A stretch of 44,169 nucleotides of DNA from Opitutaceae bacterium (GTDB lineage Bacteria; Verrucomicrobiota; Verrucomicrobiia; Opitutales; Opitutaceae), in the NCBI GenBank assembly GCA_947474995.1, contig CANJNJ010000028.1:1-44169 (forward strand), given 5' to 3'. The notes beneath the pieces are model-generated. The model was not told the DNA's origin. It saw only the letters and a program-made list of their open reading frames with translations, and did not search any database. Positions 39,951 to 44,169 of the stretch are shown here, in pieces; positions within the stretch are counted from its first letter, which is position 1; the number at the start of each line of letters is the position of its first letter. The position numbers and the translations under genes are program-made.

Positions 39951-40133
39951 ATGAATAAGAACCTAATCCTTGCGGTCCTCTCCAGCGCCATCGCTGTATC
40001 CGCACTCGTGCTTTCTTTCCGTTCCCATGTAACAGCGGAGTCCGTAATCGGTTACGCCTGCGTCCTAGCGCTTCTGGGCGTGGCCGCTTTGGAATACCGC
40101 CTCAGCTGGAAACGGCTCTTTGGTCGGGCTTAA
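39951..40133 (+). CDS. 60-residue membrane protein, unknown function
   Basis: This small protein starts MNKNLILAVLSSAIAVSALVL and has two hydrophobic segments (about 4-22 and 31-48) separated by a short polar loop (SFRSHVTAES). The tail is basic (SWKRLFGRA), so it likely forms a helical hairpin in the inner membrane. It has its own clear promoter and terminator and stands alone as a transcript. It has no recognisable Shine-Dalgarno but sits at the expected distance from the promoter. No family is recognised. The divergent OxyR-like regulator and operator suggest a stress role (inference). Confidence 0.8.
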   Translation: MNKNLILAVLSSAIAVSALVLSFRSHVTAESVIGYACVLALLGVAALEYRLSWKRLFGRA

Positions 40134-40166
40134 TCCCGATCTGAAGAGGCAATAAACCCAAAACAG

Positions 40167-40203
40167 GGGGCCCGGAGTAATCCGGGCCCCTTTTCATTTT
40201 TAA
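40167..40203 (+). terminator. Rho-independent terminator
   Basis: GGGGCCCGGA (40167-40176), loop GTAA, TCCGGGCCCC (40181-40190) form a perfect 10-bp GC stem, followed by TTTTCATTTTTAA. It lies 34 bp after the small gene's stop and is the clearest terminator in the window. Confidence 0.92.
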
Positions 40204-40259
40204 AGTCCGTCGATGGTTTCGGTTCCGAACGGTCCAACGTGGAAACCGAGTCAGCCCGT

Positions 40260-41060
40260 CTATCGGTTATCGCCGTCAATCATTCGTCCGAGTCCGCCGA
40301 GAACTGAGCCTTCTTCGCGTCCGCCGCGTCCGGTTTGAGGTGCCGCGGCGATGATGCGACCGGCGAGTCGGGAAAAGGGCAGTGACTGCAGCCAGATCTT
40401 TCCTGGTCCGCGCAGCGTGGCGAAGAAAAGTCCCTCGCCGCCGAAGAGGGCGGTCTTTATCCCGCCGACATATTGAATATCGTAGTCGATGGTCGGCTGA
40501 AATCCCACGATGCAGCCGGTATCAACGCGGAGGATTTCGCCCGGTCCCAGGGTGCGTTCGTAAAGCGTTCCGCCGGCGTGAATGAACGTCCAGCCATCGC
40601 CCGTGAGGCGCTGCATGATAAAGCCCTCGCCGCCAAACAGGCCGACCCCGAGCCGCTTTTGAAAAGCGATCCCGATGCTCACGCCCTTGGCCGCGCAGAG
40701 AAAGGAATCCTTCTGCGCGATGAGCTCGCCGCCGAGCTCACGCAAATTCAGCGGAATGATTTTTCCGGGAAATGGCGCGCCGAACGCCACGCGCTTTTTC
40801 CCCGCGCCCTGGTTCTGAAAGACGGTCATGAAGAGCGACTCTCCGGTGAGCAGGCGTTTGCCCGCGCCGAGGAGTGCGCCCATCAAACCGCTCGCGGCCG
40901 GTGCGCCGGCCCCAAAAACGGTCTCCATCGCAATGCCGTCGTCCATGAACATCATGGCGCCAGCTTCGGCCACGACGGCCTCCATGGGATCCAGTTCGAT
41001 TTCGACGAACTGCATGTCGTCGCCGTGAATTTCGTAATCAACTTCGTGCATCTGGTTCAT
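40260..41060 (-). CDS. AIM24/TIGR00266-family protein
   Basis: This 266-residue protein has the double-stranded beta-helix-like AIM24 fold. Characteristic motifs are [20 protein letters not shown] near the N-terminus, [47 protein letters not shown], and the mirrored [20 protein letters not shown] segment near the C-terminus. No signal peptide or TM segment is obvious. The family is widespread in bacteria and includes the mitochondrial AIM24 protein; its molecular role in bacteria is not established. It is a single-gene unit on the minus strand, followed by repeats. A glycine-rich tail with GRGGREEG ends the protein. Confidence 0.88.
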   Translation of the reverse strand: MNQMHEVDYEIHGDDMQFVEIELDPMEAVVAEAGAMMFMDDGIAMETVFGAGAPAASGLMGALLGAGKRLLTGESLFMTVFQNQGAGKKRVAFGAPFPGKIIPLNLRELGGELIAQKDSFLCAAKGVSIGIAFQKRLGVGLFGGEGFIMQRLTGDGWTFIHAGGTLYERTLGPGEILRVDTGCIVGFQPTIDYDIQYVGGIKTALFGGEGLFFATLRGPGKIWLQSLPFSRLAGRIIAAAPQTGRGGREEGSVLGGLGRMIDGDNR

Positions 41061-41141
41061 AGAAGGGGCAGATTAATGCGTGGCGGCTGGTGCGCAATGC
41101 GCCCGCGAGGCGAAAGTCGGGCGACGTTTCCACAAATTGGA

Positions 41142-41165
41142 GTAGCCGCCGGTCTCCGCCCGGCG
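41142..41165. repeat. REP-B element
   Basis: GTAGCCGCCGGTCTCCGCCC followed by GGCG resembles the copies at 18400 and 34901. It lies between the AIM24-family gene and the nucleotide pyrophosphatase-like gene, near REP-A copy 4. Confidence 0.55.
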
Positions 41166-41240
41166 TTGGCCGGCAAATCCCGGCGCCGCGCCCAGCCGGG
41201 TGACGCGCCGGCCGGCTCAAGCCGCCAGCCTTTCGTTTTG

Positions 41241-41315
41241 CTCGTCCCGCCTTCAGGCGTAATCCGCCTGACCGGTCGACCGGCCAAATTTTCCGCCTGA
41301 AGGCGGAACCACGAG
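41241..41315. repeat. REP-A element, copy 4
   Basis: CTCGTCCCGCCTTCAGGCG at the left and CGCCTGAAGGCGGAACCACG plus AG at the right form the outer inverted repeat. It ends 6 bp from the stop codon of the pyrophosphatase gene. Together with copy 5 it brackets that gene. Confidence 0.82.
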
Positions 41316-41321
41316 CAGCGC

Positions 41322-42674
41322 CTATCGCAGCACGGCCTTCACCAAACGATTGTCGCCGTCATTGGGCGCTGGCTTTAATCCGACCGCGGCACACAGCAGA
41401 TTGTAGACGTGAATATTCTCCACCGGCGCGAAGACGCTGCCGTCGTTTTTGAAAGCCGGTCCGTTGGCGATAAACATCCCGCGCATCGAAATGAAAGCGT
41501 TGTCGTAGCCGTGATCCCCTTTGAGGCGATAATCGCGCGTCGACATAAACCGGCTGCGCTGCTGGATGCGCCAGCCTTCATCGGGCAGAATCCAGACCGG
41601 GGGAATCCGCGGGCCCGGGATAACGTGCAGGCGGGCGGGGAGATCCTCAGCCCGATAGACCTGATAATGGGAGGAAAGCGCGGTAAGTTTCTGCAGAAGG
41701 GCGACCACGTCATCGTCCAGTGGCCGCAGGCCCGCGATCGGACCATCGAAATCGATCTGCACCGTGGTGAGATCCAGGTAGTCGTCCAAAATGGTCGTCT
41801 GCGCCTGGCCGTCGGTTTCCGCCATCCCATGGTCGGAAAGGACAATCAAATTGAGCGGTACGTTTTCGGCCTTGGCCCGATCCATGATGGCCCCAACGCG
41901 CCCATCCAGCAGCTTGATGGCCTCGGTGACCTCCGGCGAACCGGGCCCGTGATAATGGCCCGCCACGTTGGTTTCCTCGAAGTAGAACGCGATCACCGCC
42001 GGACGCTGCTCGGGCGGTTGGTGCAGCCAGCCCATGAGTTCGTTGAGGCGCGCCTCGAAGGGTATGCTGTAGTCGTAGTTCTTCCAGTAGGTCGGCCGTA
42101 CTCCCTTGATTTCCGCCTCCGCGCCGACCCAGAAATAACAGGCGCTTTTGAATCCCTGCTTTGCGGCCGTCACCCAGATGGGCTCGCCTCCAAACCACCG
42201 CCCGTCGCGGACGGCCAGGGGCACGCGATAGTTGAAAAACTCCCCGCGCTCCGCATCGAAGAAACCGTTGCCCACAAGGCCGTGGTGCGACGGATAAAGA
42301 CCGGTGGCGATGGAGTAGTGGGAAGCGAACGTCTGTGTGGGAAAGACCGGAATCAGGGCGCGGGCGGAGACGCCCTCGCGCATGAGTTGGCGAAGATGCG
42401 GCGTCTCGGCGGGATGGGTTGCGATGTAGTCCCAGCGAAACGCATCGAGTGAAATGAGCAGCAGGGGCGCGGCCGCGGGTCGATCAACGGGCGCGGCGCT
42501 AATTCCGAGAAACGCCAAGCACACCGCAATAAGGCCGATCCGCAGTGCTCCCCACCGTGCGAAGATGACCTGTTTCGTTGGTAGTTCCGCCTTCAGGCGG
42601 AAGGATTGAGCCGCCCGGATTCCGCCTAAAGGCGGGACTACCAGCGCGCCACTGTTTTTTGGAAAGGGATTCAT
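41322..42674 (-). CDS. Type I phosphodiesterase/nucleotide pyrophosphatase-like protein
   Basis: This 450-residue enzyme of the alkaline phosphatase superfamily resembles ectonucleotide pyrophosphatase/phosphodiesterase. The metal-binding Asp is in LLLISLDAFRWDY, the nucleophile Thr in FPTQTFASHYS, further metal ligands in VLSDHGM and KGDHGYDN. It would cleave phosphodiester or pyrophosphate bonds outside the cytoplasm; a hydrophobic segment (LRIGLIAVCLAFLG) near residues 44-57 acts as signal or anchor. ATG 42674 overlaps the Smr gene's stop (ATGA), so translation is coupled. Residues about 11-32 (VVPPLGGI, then FRLKAELPTK) are encoded by REP-A copy 5, inserted in frame before the signal. Confidence 0.83.
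   Translation of the reverse strand: MNPFPKNSGALVVPPLGGIRAAQSFRLKAELPTKQVIFARWGALRIGLIAVCLAFLGISAAPVDRPAAAPLLLISLDAFRWDYIATHPAETPHLRQLMREGVSARALIPVFPTQTFASHYSIATGLYPSHHGLVGNGFFDAERGEFFNYRVPLAVRDGRWFGGEPIWVTAAKQGFKSACYFWVGAEAEIKGVRPTYWKNYDYSIPFEARLNELMGWLHQPPEQRPAVIAFYFEETNVAGHYHGPGSPEVTEAIKLLDGRVGAIMDRAKAENVPLNLIVLSDHGMAETDGQAQTTILDDYLDLTTVQIDFDGPIAGLRPLDDDVVALLQKLTALSSHYQVYRAEDLPARLHVIPGPRIPPVWILPDEGWRIQQRSRFMSTRDYRLKGDHGYDNAFISMRGMFIANGPAFKNDGSVFAPVENIHVYNLLCAAVGLKPAPNDGDNRLVKAVLR
42581..42642. repeat. REP-A element, copy 5, inside a coding sequence
   Basis: GTAGTTCCGCCTTCAGGCGG and CCGCCTAAAGGCGGGACTAC form the two arms. The element keeps the frame of the pyrophosphatase gene and encodes its N-terminal region. 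It shares the extended TTCAGGCGGAAGGATTG segment with copy 1. Confidence 0.85.
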
Positions 42675-42973
42675 TTCCTTAACGCGACAATCGTCGCGCC
42701 CCACGACCCCGAGTGCTCATCCCCGGAACGGTAGGAGGCGACCAGGGGCGATCGCTGGAGCAGGACGTGAACCGTGGTGCGCAACGTGCCGGTTCCTTTT
42801 CCGTGGACAATTCGCACCTGATGCAGACCCCGGGCCGCGCACTCGCCCAGATAGGCCGGGATCAATTCGCCGAGGTCTTGGGGTCGAAACGTATGCAAAT
42901 CCAACTCGCCGGTGATCGGGACCTGCACCGGTTCTTTGTCACCGGTTTCGGGGATCAGCGGGCGGTGCTTCAC
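42671..42973 (-). CDS. Smr-domain protein
   Basis: This 100-residue protein consists of little more than an Smr (small MutS-related) domain. LDLHTFRP provides the conserved LDLHG-like motif, and VRIVHGKGTGTLR the HGxGxG motif. Smr domains cut nucleic acids: stand-alone forms act on branched DNA or on mRNA in ribosome rescue. It overlaps the upstream tatA gene by 4 bp and the downstream pyrophosphatase gene by 4 bp (ATGA at both ends). The family context does not explain the gene order. The protein is cytoplasmic. Confidence 0.85.
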   Translation of the reverse strand: MKHRPLIPETGDKEPVQVPITGELDLHTFRPQDLGELIPAYLGECAARGLHQVRIVHGKGTGTLRTTVHVLLQRSPLVASYRSGDEHSGSWGATIVALRK

Positions 42974-43509
42974 GACGGCGGATCCGGACGCTTGGTTTCC
43001 GTTGCGGCAATCGGCGGCGTCACGGGAGCCGCTGACGGTGACTCAACGGGGGGCGCGGACGCAGCGGGCGTGGGCGTCGGCGCTTGGGAAGCCAATTCTC
43101 CGTATTCGTCGGCGTTGGCCGAGGCAAAGGGGCCGGGGATCAAAGGCGGCGTCGGAATGGATTCCGTCGACCCGGCTTCGGCCTGCGCCTGCGGCACCGG
43201 ATCGACCGTCGTCGCGAGCGCAGCCGTGGTCGGGTCCGAAGACCCCGCGGGCAGCAGCGAGGGAGTCTCAGGCGGCGGAAGATACGCGGACGCCGTTTTC
43301 TTGCGCTCGTCTTCCTCCAGGGCGCGCTTGAATTCCTCCTCCACTCCCGAAGCGGCTTTCTTGAATTCGCGCATCGTCTTGCCGAGTCCCCTGGCGAACT
43401 CCGGCAGCTTCTGCCCGCCGAACATCACCAGGATGATGACAAACACCAGCATCATCTCCGGACCACCAAGTCCCTCGATAAATGCCAACGATACGGGAAT
43501 GAGTGCCAT
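42970..43509 (-). CDS. tatA: Sec-independent translocase subunit TatA/E-like
   Basis: This 179-residue protein starts with a membrane helix (PEMMLVFVIILVMFGG), then the TatA amphipathic helix (KLPEFARGLGKTMREFKKA). A long Pro/Ala/Thr-rich tail (about 75-179) is unusual, since TatA is typically 60-90 residues. TatA forms the protein-conducting component of the Tat system; TatB is the alternative, although the FGGQKLPE motif is TatA-type. Tat substrates are present in the same window (the DUF1552 and SMP-30 proteins). No tatC is adjacent. It is coupled (ATGA overlap) to the Smr gene. Confidence 0.85.
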   Translation of the reverse strand: MALIPVSLAFIEGLGGPEMMLVFVIILVMFGGQKLPEFARGLGKTMREFKKAASGVEEEFKRALEEDERKKTASAYLPPPETPSLLPAGSSDPTTAALATTVDPVPQAQAEAGSTESIPTPPLIPGPFASANADEYGELASQAPTPTPAASAPPVESPSAAPVTPPIAATETKRPDPPS

Positions 43510-43560
43510 GGTGGAAAATGTGACCTATTTGGGCGGAATTGGCAGGGCAAATCGCTGGGC

Positions 43561-44169
43561 TTAGCGAACACTGACACTGACGACGAATTTTTTCGTCTCG
43601 CCCGGCGCCACGTGATGGAGGCCGACCTTGTGCTCCGCTGCGTTGGGCGGCCCCATCCAGGGCTCCACGCAATAAAACGGTGAGTCCTCGGCCAGGGTCC
43701 AGGTGACAAATGTCGCTTCCGGTGGCGGCACTTTATCGTGGCCGAGTCGGACCGTGATATCGCCGGGCCGGCCCTTTTCGCCAAAGACTACTTCGTTGCT
43801 GCGCAGGCCCATGTGCAACGCGTCGACCAAGGCCTTGTTGGCCATATTTTCCTCGGCCTGCAGTTGCGGGCCGGCGATGAGCGCACCCGTGGGATCCTGG
43901 CGCATGCGCTTGGTCGCAGGAATTCGAATCAAATAGTCGCCGCGGGTGGTGCCTTCGTTCCACGGCAGCGTGAAATAGAAATGGTGCCCGGCGCTCCACG
44001 GCAGTGGTTCGCGGCCGAGATTCTGCAGCGCGAACTCGCAGCTGAGGCCGAAGGGCTCGAAGCGATACGTGACCGTGAATTCGTAATCGAAGGGATAGCT
44101 CGCCTTGGCTTCGGCGCCGGGGAGGAATTGCGCGACAAAACCGCGCGCGTCCTGGTGCGTGACCTTGAA
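43561..44169 (-). CDS. Aldose 1-epimerase/mutarotase-family protein (5' end outside window)
   Basis: The frame is open from the right edge to the TAA at 43561-43563, so about 202 C-terminal residues are present. WSAGHHFYFTLPW and the EPWMGPPN segment resemble galactose-mutarotase-like proteins (aldose epimerase superfamily). It would interconvert sugar anomers. It is cytoplasmic by type, but the N-terminus is missing. It precedes tatA by 51 bp on the same strand and may head that operon. Confidence 0.8.
   Translation of the reverse strand, partial: FKVTHQDARGFVAQFLPGAEAKASYPFDYEFTVTYRFEPFGLSCEFALQNLGREPLPWSAGHHFYFTLPWNEGTTRGDYLIRIPATKRMRQDPTGALIAGPQLQAEENMANKALVDALHMGLRSNEVVFGEKGRPGDITVRLGHDKVPPPEATFVTWTLAEDSPFYCVEPWMGPPNAAEHKVGLHHVAPGETKKFVVSVSVR

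Overview
The window is a GC-rich, gene-dense bacterial chromosome segment. It has about 38 protein genes on both strands and no rRNA, tRNA, CRISPR array, integrase or transposase that I could see. The gene content points to Verrucomicrobiota, most likely an Opitutaceae-like lineage (inference, moderate confidence). The clues are DUF1592/DUF1552 'planctomycete-type' cytochrome proteins, a SUMF1-domain protein, SMP-30 and lactonase-type secreted propellers, many starts without a Shine-Dalgarno sequence, and abundant short intergenic palindromes.

Layout. 1-293: paired hairpins. 294-7253 (+): two paralogous diheme DUF1592-type proteins flanking a Tat-exported DUF1552 protein, followed by a SUMF1-domain protein. 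8446-9827: threonine/serine dehydratase, divergent from glyoxalase I. 9902-10665: a decayed membrane-protein gene. 10730-14077 (-): OGG1-type DNA glycosylase, a small secreted protein, and an OppA-like lipoprotein. 14270-18278 (+): three exported proteins, namely a lactonase, an SMP-30 protein and a CE1-type esterase. 18420-22362 (-): a tight four-gene operon of tesA, an outer-membrane barrel, a cupredoxin and a dCache-HAMP adenylate cyclase, divergent from a YbbA/YbbP-like ABC pair (22409-25798, +). 25962-28226 (+): slyD, a ROK glucokinase and a DAO-type flavoprotein. 28710-33359 (+): a MacA/MacB-like efflux operon with two different permeases. 33379-39843 (-): an oversized adenylate-kinase-like protein, a U32 protein, an MFS transporter and an OxyR-like LysR regulator. 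39951-40133 (+): a 60-residue membrane protein with its own promoter and terminator. 40260-44169 (-): an AIM24-family protein, then a coupled operon of aldose epimerase, tatA, Smr and nucleotide pyrophosphatase.

Two things stand out. First, the lysR/small-membrane-protein divergent region carries a near-perfect OxyR operator (ATAG-N7-CTAT-N7-ATAG-N7-CGAT) placed just upstream of a perfect TATAAT box. The adjacent OxyR-like regulator has neither of the two redox cysteines. Second, the DNA between genes is filled with several distinct short-repeat families: REP-like paired hairpins, 23-nt mini-hairpins, and word-type repeats. Some of these have been taken into coding sequence in frame. They supply the C-terminus of the glycosylase and of an ABC ATPase, a stretch inside the U32 protein, and the N-terminus of the pyrophosphatase. 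The tesA-barrel-cupredoxin-cyclase operon is the best candidate here for an uncharacterised envelope copper/redox signalling system.
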